DNA of 64,000 bases from an uncultured Oscillospiraceae bacterium (lineage in GTDB: Bacteria; Bacillota; Clostridia; Oscillospirales; Ruminococcaceae), in NCBI GenBank assembly GCA_910586535.1, contig CAJUHS010000002.1, positions 62,001 to 126,000 on the forward strand. Reading direction: 5' to 3'. The notes beneath the pieces are model-generated. The model searched no databases, had not been told where the DNA came from, and worked only from the letters and a program-made list of their open reading frames with translations. A program made the translations under genes and the position numbers. This document shows, in pieces, positions 43,141 to 50,511 of this stretch. Every line of letters begins with the position of its first letter. Within the stretch, counting starts at the first letter, position 1.

Positions 43141-43215
43141 TTATTGTTTCTCCTCTAAATAATTTTCATACAGACATTGTGCATCTTCAATATTAAATTT
43201 TTTATTTTCAAACAT
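43141..43215 (-). CDS. Small ORF of 24 residues, possible remnant
   Basis: The minus strand encodes 24 residues from an ATG at 43215 (MFENKKFNIEDAQ...ENYLEEKQ). There is no clear ribosome site. The rest of 43.10-43.29 kb is very AT-rich and shows no other gene. It may be the tail of a lost gene. Confidence 0.2.
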   Translation of the reverse strand: MFENKKFNIEDAQCLYENYLEEKQ

Positions 43216-43295
43216 ATACTCCAGAGTTTAATCTCAAAAAATTTAATTTTTAAACTTATTTTTCAAATAATTCACCTACATCAGAATTTGAATAT

Positions 43296-43811
43296 TTAAG
43301 ATAAACCGCACAACGAATACAATTCCTCAACACACGGCGTTTTATATTCAATATATTTGTCCATATTGTCAGGAAAAAGCTTTGCAGCATTTTCCTTGAC
43401 CTTACCGTATTTTTTTACCGCTTCAGGATTATTTTTAAGGAAATCTCTGAATGTGATATGACGCAACAACTCCTTAGAATTTTGAGGACATACGTACAAA
43501 TGATGTTTCCGTAAGTGCGGCTTATCAGAGTATTTGAAAACTTCTCTTTCTTTTATTTCAAGGTCGCCTACATGAAAATATCCAATAGTACTCAACTTGC
43601 TTACTATACTGTCAAAGACCGAATAATCACTGATGACAACATCAATATCAATAATCGGCTTTGCAGAAAGTCCCTCAACAGAAGTACTGCCTACATGTTC
43701 AATACATACGATTAAGTCGCCTATTGCATTTACAAGCTCTTGTTTTATTTTCTCAAAATCATTTTTCCATTTAGGGTCATATGGTAAAACAATTACATTT
43801 TTAGTTCCCAT
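43296..43811 (-). CDS. GrpB-family (UPF0157) protein
   Basis: A 171-residue protein with the GrpB pattern: LPYDPKWKNDFEKIK, then IEHVGSTSVEGLSAKPIIDIDVV, then HHLYVC and FRDFLKNNPEAVKKY. The fold is nucleotidyltransferase-like (GSTSV...IDIDV). Fusions to dephospho-CoA kinase exist, but here it stands alone. ATG at 43811 after GGGAGA is preferred over a TTG two codons earlier. The function is unknown. Confidence 0.88.
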   Translation of the reverse strand: MGTKNVIVLPYDPKWKNDFEKIKQELVNAIGDLIVCIEHVGSTSVEGLSAKPIIDIDVVISDYSVFDSIVSKLSTIGYFHVGDLEIKEREVFKYSDKPHLRKHHLYVCPQNSKELLRHITFRDFLKNNPEAVKKYGKVKENAAKLFPDNMDKYIEYKTPCVEELYSLCGLS

Positions 43812-43881
43812 TTTCAATCTCCCTATTTCAACAAAATTTTTAAATCTGTTTCAATGCTTTTTTGTTATTTATTTTCCAATC

Positions 43882-44112
43882 CTAAATTTTCCAAAGCATA
43901 AATAAAACGACAAAACAACAAACTGGTATTGCAAAAAATATTTTTTCTCTGTCCTTTGCGGGCAAAAATAAATTTGAATTTTTATTAACGATAAGGATCA
44001 TAAAATAAATACAAATCAAACCAAGAACCTTTTCAAATATATCAAGAACCCGCAACGATTCGGTCATATTCATTATCGGATTTGTCTGCAATTTGAACAA
44101 TAGCATAACCAT
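43882..44112 (-). CDS. Small membrane protein
   Basis: A 76-residue frame with two hydrophobic segments (ILDIF..LGLICIYFMILIV-like and IFFAIPVCCFVVLFMLW) and no recognised family. The ribosome site is poor and composition is AT-rich, like the CPBP gene before it. It could be a fragment of a larger membrane protein. Confidence 0.45.
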   Translation of the reverse strand: MVMLLFKLQTNPIMNMTESLRVLDIFEKVLGLICIYFMILIVNKNSNLFLPAKDREKIFFAIPVCCFVVLFMLWKI

Positions 44113-44125
44113 ATGTAATAATACT

Positions 44126-44854
44126 TTAATTTAATATTGCAACAACAAATCCAATTACAGAAAACAAATTGCAAAAGCAATGAAAAAAAATACTTATATA
44201 CAAATTCTTTTCCTTATATGACATATATGCAGCAGGCGCAAAAGCTAAAATACGAAACACATTATTGAAAGGAAGCCAAAAATGATACAGCGAAAATAAT
44301 ATCACTATAAATATTGGAGTAAACAAATTTTGTTTTTTATAATGAGATGTTAAATACCCTCTGAAAAACAATTCTTCCGTTATAGGTCCGATCAACACAT
44401 TAAAAATACCGTAGTATATACAAGTTAAAATCAATACCGGCTTTGAAAAAGTTTTTAAGTATTCATAATTTGTCCAGTCAAATCCTATAGGTAAATTATC
44501 CAACAATGACGCTCTTAACGAAGAAAAAATCTGATTTTCCGCAGGCGCAATAAACGCTGAGAGCAAACCTGCAATTCCAAAGCATACAAAAGCAATTAAT
44601 AACGCTTTCCAAAGCGGAAATTTATCCTGTCCTGTAAATGCGCTTTTCAGCGAGTATGCGCCGTATTCCTTCTTGCTTGCGGATAAAATCATTCCCAATT
44701 CTATCGGAACTAAAATGACGGTACCCAATATACAGAATAATAATATGTACGGTATTTTGCAAAAGTGACCCCAAAATAAATATGCCAAAGATAAGGCAGA
44801 CGCCGGTATAAAAATCCTCAATATAAGTCCTTTACAGTCCATTTTATTTATCAT
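44126..44854 (-). CDS. CPBP-family intramembrane glutamic endopeptidase
   Basis: A 242-residue polytopic membrane protein with the CAAX/Abi signature: EELFFRG (about residues 160-166), FSLYHFW about 30 residues later, and HCFCN near the end. Such proteases act in prenyl-protein processing in eukaryotes; in bacteria they are often near bacteriocin or other accessory genes. It starts 10 nt after the hisH stop, with GAGGGTG inside hisH. The AT-rich composition differs from the his genes, suggesting transfer. Confidence 0.85.
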   Translation of the reverse strand: MINKMDCKGLILRIFIPASALSLAYLFWGHFCKIPYILLFCILGTVILVPIELGMILSASKKEYGAYSLKSAFTGQDKFPLWKALLIAFVCFGIAGLLSAFIAPAENQIFSSLRASLLDNLPIGFDWTNYEYLKTFSKPVLILTCIYYGIFNVLIGPITEELFFRGYLTSHYKKQNLFTPIFIVILFSLYHFWLPFNNVFRILAFAPAAYMSYKEKNLYISIFFHCFCNLFSVIGFVVAILN

Positions 44855-44863
44855 ATATCACCC

Positions 44864-45472
44864 TCATTTTCCCGTCATTTTCACAAAATTTTTCAGCATT
44901 TTAAGACCTGTTTCACCGCTTTTTTCGGGGTGGAACTGCGCTCCGAAAACGGTTTTGCCGTCCGAAACAACAGCGGGAACTTTTCCTCCGTACTCGCAGT
45001 AAGCATACAAATTTTCGTCATTACAAAATGCCTCGTAGGAATGTACAAAATAAACGTACTCATTATCGGAAAGCCCCTCAAAAAGGGGACATTCATGCTG
45101 CACCTCAAGCTTGTTCCAACCCATATGAGGGATAATAAGTCCCTCGTCGGGAATTTTGTCAACATAACCGCCGATAAGCCCCAGACCTGCACATTCCTCA
45201 AACTCAAAGCTTTTTTCAAAAAGAAGCTGCATACCCAGACATATGCCAAGGAACGGTTTCTTTTTAGCCTCGTCCTTGATAATGTCCACAAGACCGCTTT
45301 CATTCAGCATTTTCATTGCCCATGGAAAAGCCCCAACGCCGGGAAGAATGATACCGTAAGAATTTTTTATTTCCTCTTCGGACTTCGTAAGCTTGTTTTC
45401 ACAGCCAAGAAAATCCAGCGCATTTTTTACGCTGAAAATATTCCCCGCGCCGTAATCAATTACCGCTATCAT
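44864..45472 (-). CDS. hisH: Imidazole glycerol phosphate synthase glutaminase subunit HisH
   Basis: A 202-residue class I glutamine amidotransferase that feeds ammonia to HisF. The nucleophile Cys is in GICLGMQLLFE, and the His-Glu pair in AQFHPEKS. The ATG at 45472 shares a base with the hisB stop (TGATG), with GGGAGTG upstream. In other Firmicutes hisA follows here; in this window cargo does. Confidence 0.96.
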   Translation of the reverse strand: MIAVIDYGAGNIFSVKNALDFLGCENKLTKSEEEIKNSYGIILPGVGAFPWAMKMLNESGLVDIIKDEAKKKPFLGICLGMQLLFEKSFEFEECAGLGLIGGYVDKIPDEGLIIPHMGWNKLEVQHECPLFEGLSDNEYVYFVHSYEAFCNDENLYAYCEYGGKVPAVVSDGKTVFGAQFHPEKSGETGLKMLKNFVKMTGK

Positions 45473-46047
45473 CAAAGCACTCCCTTTGTTGAAAGAATTT
45501 CGTTACCCGACGCCGTTTTTGCAGTCTTCAGCGCGTGCGCCGCAGCTTTGAAAAGAGCCTCTGCAATATGATGGTCGTTTTTGCCGTACTCGCATTTCAG
45601 ATGCAGAGTAACACCCGCGTTAAACGCAAATGCGCGGAAAAATTCCTCCGCAAGACAAGTGTCAAATTCCCCTACCTTATCGTCGGAAAATTCCGCGTTG
45701 AAAACGAGAAAAGGTCTGCCGCTTATGTCTACGCTTGCAAAGCCCAGAGCCTCGTCCATAGGAATGAACGCCGTTCCGTAGCGCGCAATTCCCTTCATAT
45801 CGCCTATTGCTTCTCTAAATGCCTTGCCTAGAACTATGCCAACATCCTCAACGGTGTGGTGCCCGTCCACATTTAAATCGCCCACCGCTTTTACGGTAAG
45901 ACCCATTCCGCCGTGTACCGCAAATGCCGTAAGCATATGATCGAAAAATCCTATTCCCGTGGAAATATCAGAGTTCACACCGTCAAGGTCAAGTTTTACA
46001 AAAATGTCGGTTTCCTTTGTTTTTCTTGCAATTTCAGCAATTCTCAC
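45472..46047 (-). CDS. hisB: Imidazoleglycerol-phosphate dehydratase HisB
   Basis: A 191-residue Mn-dependent dehydratase, single-function form without the histidinol-phosphatase domain. The metal motifs are DGHHTVEDVG and NDHHIAEALFK, with FFDHML and conserved HLKCEYGKN. It overlaps hisC by 4 nt (ATGA), indicating translational coupling. Confidence 0.97.
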   Translation of the reverse strand: MRIAEIARKTKETDIFVKLDLDGVNSDISTGIGFFDHMLTAFAVHGGMGLTVKAVGDLNVDGHHTVEDVGIVLGKAFREAIGDMKGIARYGTAFIPMDEALGFASVDISGRPFLVFNAEFSDDKVGEFDTCLAEEFFRAFAFNAGVTLHLKCEYGKNDHHIAEALFKAAAHALKTAKTASGNEILSTKGVL

Positions 46048-47117
46048 ATCTGATCCTCCCTTTCAATGTCTCCGAGAATTTCGTCCAAAGCTTTTACAAC
46101 AGAAGTATTTTCTTCGGGACTTCCCGCCGTAATGCGGATATAGCTTCCCATATATCTAATAGATATGGATTTTTCAAGAAGCCGTTTATATATTTCCTGC
46201 GACAGCGATGTTTTGATAAAAACAAAATTTGTTACCGAATCGTACACCTTTTCAAGCTTTACATACTTTTTTGAAAGCGCAAGAAACTGTTCCTGCAAAA
46301 ACTTTCTGCTCTCAACAATTTCTGTGCAAAGCCTGTCAAGAGTATCCTTTTCATCAAGCACAGCTTTACAGATTATCTGCGAGATAGTATCCGTATTATA
46401 AGGAGATTTAACGCTCCTGAGAGCTGTCGTAATTGTTTCTCCCGCGACTGCAAATCCCATTCTTATTCCCGCAAGACCCATTGCCTTAGAGCAAGTTTTC
46501 AGAATAATAAGATTATCGTAATTGCCTATCTCGTCCAAAACGCTCTGATCCCAGAAATCCATATACGCCTCGTCAACTATCACAAGACAAAACACGTTTT
46601 TCACAAGCTTGATTATGTCCTGCTTAGTAACGCCGAGAGACGTAGGGTTGCATGGATTGGAAAAAATAACTGCCTTAATCTTGTTATTATTGCAGTAGGA
46701 GATCACCTTAGGTATGCTTATCTGCAATGAGGCTTCCTTAGGCAAGGACTCAACATTCAGTTCATACAGGCTGCCGTAAAAAGCGTACATTGAAAAATCG
46801 GGAGACAGCGTTAGGATTTTGTCTCCCTTTTCAAGAAAACAGCTTGTGATAATGCTTATAAGCTCGTCAGAGCCGTTTGCCGCCGTAACAAATTTTTCTG
46901 GTACTCCGTAAAAATCCGCAAACGCCTTTACAGCAGGTGTAGCCAGAGGGTCGGGGTAACGGTTCATATCCACCTTTTTTATTTCCTCGGCAATTTTATC
47001 GCCCAGCGTTTCGTTGATGTTGAAGTAGGACTCGTTCGCGTCCAGCCTTATTTTATAGTGTCCCTCAACCGGGTCATAGGGTTCTATCTTTTTAAGCTTT
47101 GAATTTAATTCGTACAT
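46044..47117 (-). CDS. hisC: Histidinol-phosphate aminotransferase HisC
   Basis: A 357-residue fold-type I PLP enzyme converting imidazole acetol phosphate to histidinol phosphate. The N-terminal KLDANES-type motif is IRLDANESYF, the PLP Asp/Tyr motif is VIVDEAYMDF, and the Schiff-base Lys is in KTCSKAMGLAGIRMGF. It lies 142 nt after hisD, the only sizeable gap in the upstream part of the operon. Confidence 0.94.
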   Translation of the reverse strand: MYELNSKLKKIEPYDPVEGHYKIRLDANESYFNINETLGDKIAEEIKKVDMNRYPDPLATPAVKAFADFYGVPEKFVTAANGSDELISIITSCFLEKGDKILTLSPDFSMYAFYGSLYELNVESLPKEASLQISIPKVISYCNNNKIKAVIFSNPCNPTSLGVTKQDIIKLVKNVFCLVIVDEAYMDFWDQSVLDEIGNYDNLIILKTCSKAMGLAGIRMGFAVAGETITTALRSVKSPYNTDTISQIICKAVLDEKDTLDRLCTEIVESRKFLQEQFLALSKKYVKLEKVYDSVTNFVFIKTSLSQEIYKRLLEKSISIRYMGSYIRITAGSPEENTSVVKALDEILGDIEREDQM

Positions 47118-47259
47118 TTTTATTTCCTTTCCTAACAGAATTCAAGAAATCAAGAAGCAAGAGGCAAAAATTAATAATAATCTTACATTTCCCAAAAGCC
47201 AAATTCCTTTGATTATTAATTGCTGGCGGGAAAACCCGCTCATGCAATAAGGTAGTCAA
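47118..47259. repeat. Hairpin-rich spacer between hisD and hisC
   Basis: This gap holds a 10-bp inverted repeat (AATTAATAAT and ATTATTAATT, arms near 47169-47178 and 47212-47221, about 33 nt apart) and a GCGGG-AAAA-CCCGC hairpin at about 47227-47240. It looks like a small degenerate repeat element. I see no coding potential in it. Confidence 0.4.
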
Positions 47260-48546
47260 TTATTTGAACCGAACCTTTATTGCATTAGCGTGAGCAGTAA
47301 GCCCCTCTTTTTCCGCGATGCAGACAATATCGTCCCGCGCGTCAAGCAAAGCCTGCTCGGTATAGTAAATAAAGCTGGAACGCTTTGTAAAGCTGTTCAC
47401 CGAAAGGGGCGAGAAGAACCGCGCCGTACCGCTTGTGGGCAGGACGTGGTTGGGACCCGCAAAATAGTCCCCCAAAGGCTCGGGAGCGTACTTGCCCAAA
47501 AATACCGAACCCGCGTTGTCTATCATACCGATATACTGCATGGGATTTTCCACCTGCAATTCAAGATGTTCGGGAGCAAGCTCATTGGCAAGCTCTATAG
47601 CGCATTCAAGACAGTCCGCAACAATTACCGCACCGTAATCCGACAGGGACTTTTCAATTATCTCACATCTTGAAAGCTCCTTGACCTGCCTGTCAAGCTC
47701 GGCAATAGTCTCATCGGCGATTTTCTCGCTTGTGGTAATGAGAATTGCCGAAGCAAGCTTGTCATGCTCTGCCTGGGACATAAGGTCTGCCGCAAGATAT
47801 TTCGGTTCTGCCGTCTCGTCCGCAACTACCAAAATTTCGCTTGGCCCCGCTATCATGTCAATGTCTACCTTGCCGTACAGAAGTTTCTTAGCTGTTGCTA
47901 CAAAAATATTTCCGGGACCCACAATCTTGTCCACCTTTGGAATGGTCTCCGTACCGTAGGCAAGAGCCGCCACAGCCTGCGCGCCTCCTGCAAGAAATAC
48001 TCTGTCAACGCCGCATACCGAAGCTGCAACAAGTATATCCTTGTTGGGCGTACCGTCTTTCAGCGGAGGTGTCACCATTATTATTTCCTTTACTCCAGCT
48101 ATTTTTGCAGGAATCGCATTCATCAGTACCGACGATGGATAAGCTGCCGTTCCTCCGGGGACATAAAGTCCAACCCTCTCCAGACCTCTTACTCTCTGAC
48201 CGAGAATAACACCGTTGTCGTGAGGATCGATAAAGCCCTGCTCCTTTTGCCTGTGGTGGAATGCCGCAATATTTTCCATTGCGTCAAGCAGCGCATTTAC
48301 AAAATCCTCGTCCGCTTCCTCAAGAGCATCGTGAATAACGTCCAGCGGCACCTCATAATATTCTGGCAACTTTCCGTCAAATTTTTCGGTATACTCCTTA
48401 ACAGCCTTGTCGCCGTTCTCTTTTACATTTTCGATTATTTCAGAAACTATCTCCGTCACCTTTTTGTCTGTTTCGCCGTTGCGCTTTTCAATTTCTTTGA
48501 GGAACTCTATCTCACTTTTACCGTCGGCAATGATCTTCCTTATCAT
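47260..48546 (-). CDS. hisD: Histidinol dehydrogenase HisD
   Basis: A 428-residue Zn-dependent dehydrogenase for the last two oxidation steps to histidine. Seen are GLERVGLYVPGGTAAYPSS, ERVFLAGGAQAVAALAYGT-type sequence, the zinc/active-site motif QAEHDKLASAIL and NELAPEHLELQ (catalytic Glu-His). Length is standard. It follows hisG by 16 nt. Confidence 0.97.
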   Translation of the reverse strand: MIRKIIADGKSEIEFLKEIEKRNGETDKKVTEIVSEIIENVKENGDKAVKEYTEKFDGKLPEYYEVPLDVIHDALEEADEDFVNALLDAMENIAAFHHRQKEQGFIDPHDNGVILGQRVRGLERVGLYVPGGTAAYPSSVLMNAIPAKIAGVKEIIMVTPPLKDGTPNKDILVAASVCGVDRVFLAGGAQAVAALAYGTETIPKVDKIVGPGNIFVATAKKLLYGKVDIDMIAGPSEILVVADETAEPKYLAADLMSQAEHDKLASAILITTSEKIADETIAELDRQVKELSRCEIIEKSLSDYGAVIVADCLECAIELANELAPEHLELQVENPMQYIGMIDNAGSVFLGKYAPEPLGDYFAGPNHVLPTSGTARFFSPLSVNSFTKRSSFIYYTEQALLDARDDIVCIAEKEGLTAHANAIKVRFK

Positions 48547-48562
48547 ATTTCAGAACGTCCTT

Positions 48563-49198
48563 TCACAAATTTTCTTCAATTAGTTTAATAAGGGACTCTA
48601 TTTCACGCTGTCTCAGCTTCAGACTTACCGTATTTACAATAAGCCTTGCGGAAATCGGAGCAATGGTCTCAAACACCTCAAGACCGTTTTCTTTTAATGT
48701 AGTACCTGTCTCCACAATATCAACAATAGCGTCAGATAAATTTAAAAGCGGTGCAAGCTCTACGCTGCCCTCAATTTTTACAATATCAACGTCCATTCCC
48801 TTTTTCTCAAAAAAAGTGCGGGACACGTTGGGGTACTTTGTAGCAATAGTCTTTACGCCGTAGCCCTGATAAAAATCAACGCCCTTTTTACCTGCAAGAG
48901 CAAATTTGCACCTGCCGAAACCCAAGTCCGCAAGCTCAAAAAACTTGCCGCTCATTTCCATAATAGTGTCCTTGCCCACAACGCCCATATCGCAAACGCC
49001 GTGCTCAACATAAGTAATAACGTCCGCAGCCTTTGCAAGAACCACTTCTATCGTGTCTCCCACAGGAAGTATAAGCTTTCTTCCCTTATCGCGAACAGCA
49101 GAGCAGTCATATCCTATCTTTTCAAGAAGTCCAACTGTATCCTTTTCAAGTCTGCCCTTTGTAAGAGCTATCCTCAACGGTCTTTTCTCATTATCCAT
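48563..49198 (-). CDS. hisG: ATP phosphoribosyltransferase, short form HisG
   Basis: First step of histidine synthesis. The 211-residue short form lacks the C-terminal regulatory domain and therefore needs HisZ. The PRPP-binding region is IVDIVETGTTLKENGL and the fold motif is ALTKGRLEKD. It overlaps hisZ by 8 nt, fitting a hetero-octameric complex made in balanced amounts. Confidence 0.96.
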   Translation of the reverse strand: MDNEKRPLRIALTKGRLEKDTVGLLEKIGYDCSAVRDKGRKLILPVGDTIEVVLAKAADVITYVEHGVCDMGVVGKDTIMEMSGKFFELADLGFGRCKFALAGKKGVDFYQGYGVKTIATKYPNVSRTFFEKKGMDVDIVKIEGSVELAPLLNLSDAIVDIVETGTTLKENGLEVFETIAPISARLIVNTVSLKLRQREIESLIKLIEENL

Positions 49199-50408
49199 TT
49201 TGTCCGCCCTCCCCGATTATATTTTCTGTTAAAATTTCTTTACCAACACATACAGCTTTTGCTATTCCCTTTTCGGCAGCGTACTCTTTAGTCCTGCCGT
49301 AAGAATCGAAAACAGAATTTTCCACAATAAGACCATTTCCGCGAAGACCGTTCGCATACTTTATAGCCTCCATTACAAAGCTGTCAGCGCCGTAAACTAT
49401 AACGTCGGGTACCGGTGCGGAGTAGGTATGGGACTGCTTCATTACCTTTGCCGCGGCGTCCACATTTACCGCAAAGCCGGTCGCCGGAACATCATATCCA
49501 AATTCAGCCAGAAGCTTATTGTAACGTCCTCCCGAAAGTACTGCGTCTCCGTACCCCTGCAAATAGCCTTTCATAACAACTCCTGTATAGTAATCAAGCT
49601 TATTTACGATACCCAGATCAATAGTTATCTTTCCGCCGTAGCCCATCTCTATAAGACTGTTGTACAAGACCCTGAGCTCTGAAATAACTCCTCTTATTTT
49701 TTCATCGTCGTAAAGCTCCGCTGCTTTGTCAAAGACCTCCTCACCGCCGAAAAGCCTTGGAAGCTGTTTCAGAGCGTTTGTAATTTCGTTGTCTCCGATA
49801 CTGTCAAGCAGGTCGTTCAGCGCGGGGTAATTCTTTACTTCAATGAGACTGCGTATTTCTTCCTTTGCGGCAGTGTCTGCGTCAAGCTTATTTACAAGCT
49901 CACGGAAGAATCCGATATCCCCAAGCTCAAAGCGGAAATCCTCGTTTTCAAAGGAAGCCAGCACCTCTATCGCGCTCGAAATAACTTCAAGGTCGGCTCT
50001 TTTTGAATCCGAACCGATAAGCTCTATTCCCATCTGATGTATCTCATCGCTTCTGCCTCGCATTACAGGTTTGTTGCGGTACACATTCTGACGGTAATAA
50101 AGCCTTAGCGGAAGTCTTGCGTCCCTGAGCCTTGTAGCTGCAACACGCGCAATAGGCATTGTCGAGTCGGGACGAACCACCAGCAGCCGTCCCTTATTGT
50201 CAGAAAGCTTGTACATACTTTCCTGTGGAAAATACCGTGAATTAAGATTAAATACATCAAAAAATTCAAGCCCTGGGGTAACTATCTCACAATAGCCCTT
50301 TGATTTGAAAATTCCCGAAAGCTTTTCTTCCAAACTGCGGCGCATTGCACAGTCCTCAAAAAGCAGATCGCTCGTCCCCTCCGGAGTGATAAGATCGTAT
50401 CTGTTCAT
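49191..50408 (-). CDS. hisZ: ATP phosphoribosyltransferase regulatory subunit HisZ
   Basis: A 405-residue HisRS-like protein that activates short HisG and mediates histidine feedback. Class II motifs 1 and 2 are recognisable (ARVAATRLRDARLPLRLYYRQNVYR), and DLGIVNKLDYYTGVVMKGY corresponds to the HisRS histidine loop. It is the first gene of the operon. AAAGGAG precedes the ATG. Confidence 0.94.
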   Translation of the reverse strand: MNRYDLITPEGTSDLLFEDCAMRRSLEEKLSGIFKSKGYCEIVTPGLEFFDVFNLNSRYFPQESMYKLSDNKGRLLVVRPDSTMPIARVAATRLRDARLPLRLYYRQNVYRNKPVMRGRSDEIHQMGIELIGSDSKRADLEVISSAIEVLASFENEDFRFELGDIGFFRELVNKLDADTAAKEEIRSLIEVKNYPALNDLLDSIGDNEITNALKQLPRLFGGEEVFDKAAELYDDEKIRGVISELRVLYNSLIEMGYGGKITIDLGIVNKLDYYTGVVMKGYLQGYGDAVLSGGRYNKLLAEFGYDVPATGFAVNVDAAAKVMKQSHTYSAPVPDVIVYGADSFVMEAIKYANGLRGNGLIVENSVFDSYGRTKEYAAEKGIAKAVCVGKEILTENIIGEGGQNG

Positions 50409-50457
50409 TCGTTATCTCCTTTATCTTTGTAAAGTGGTAATTTAGTGCTTTGATATC

Positions 50458-50486
50458 ATAATATCATATTATCTTGCAGCTGTCAA
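50458..50486 (-). promoter_or_regulatory. Promoter of the histidine operon
   Basis: TTGACA (50486-50481) and TATTAT (50463-50458) with a 17-nt spacer on the minus strand, 50 nt before the hisZ ATG. The spacer and -10 region contain overlapping TGATAT/ATATCA repeats that could be an operator. The leader is too short for a T-box. Confidence 0.8.
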
Positions 50487-50511
50487 TAGATTCTGAAAAT
50501 ATTTACAATTT

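Noticed and set aside
47764..48588. Plus-strand 274-codon ORF opposite hisD
   Set aside because: Shadow of hisD; no start signal and no recognisable domain.
37475..50408. Integron-like gene cassettes in the histidine operon
   Set aside because: No integrase and no recombination-site-like repeats were seen between the cargo genes; spacings are of ordinary operon type.
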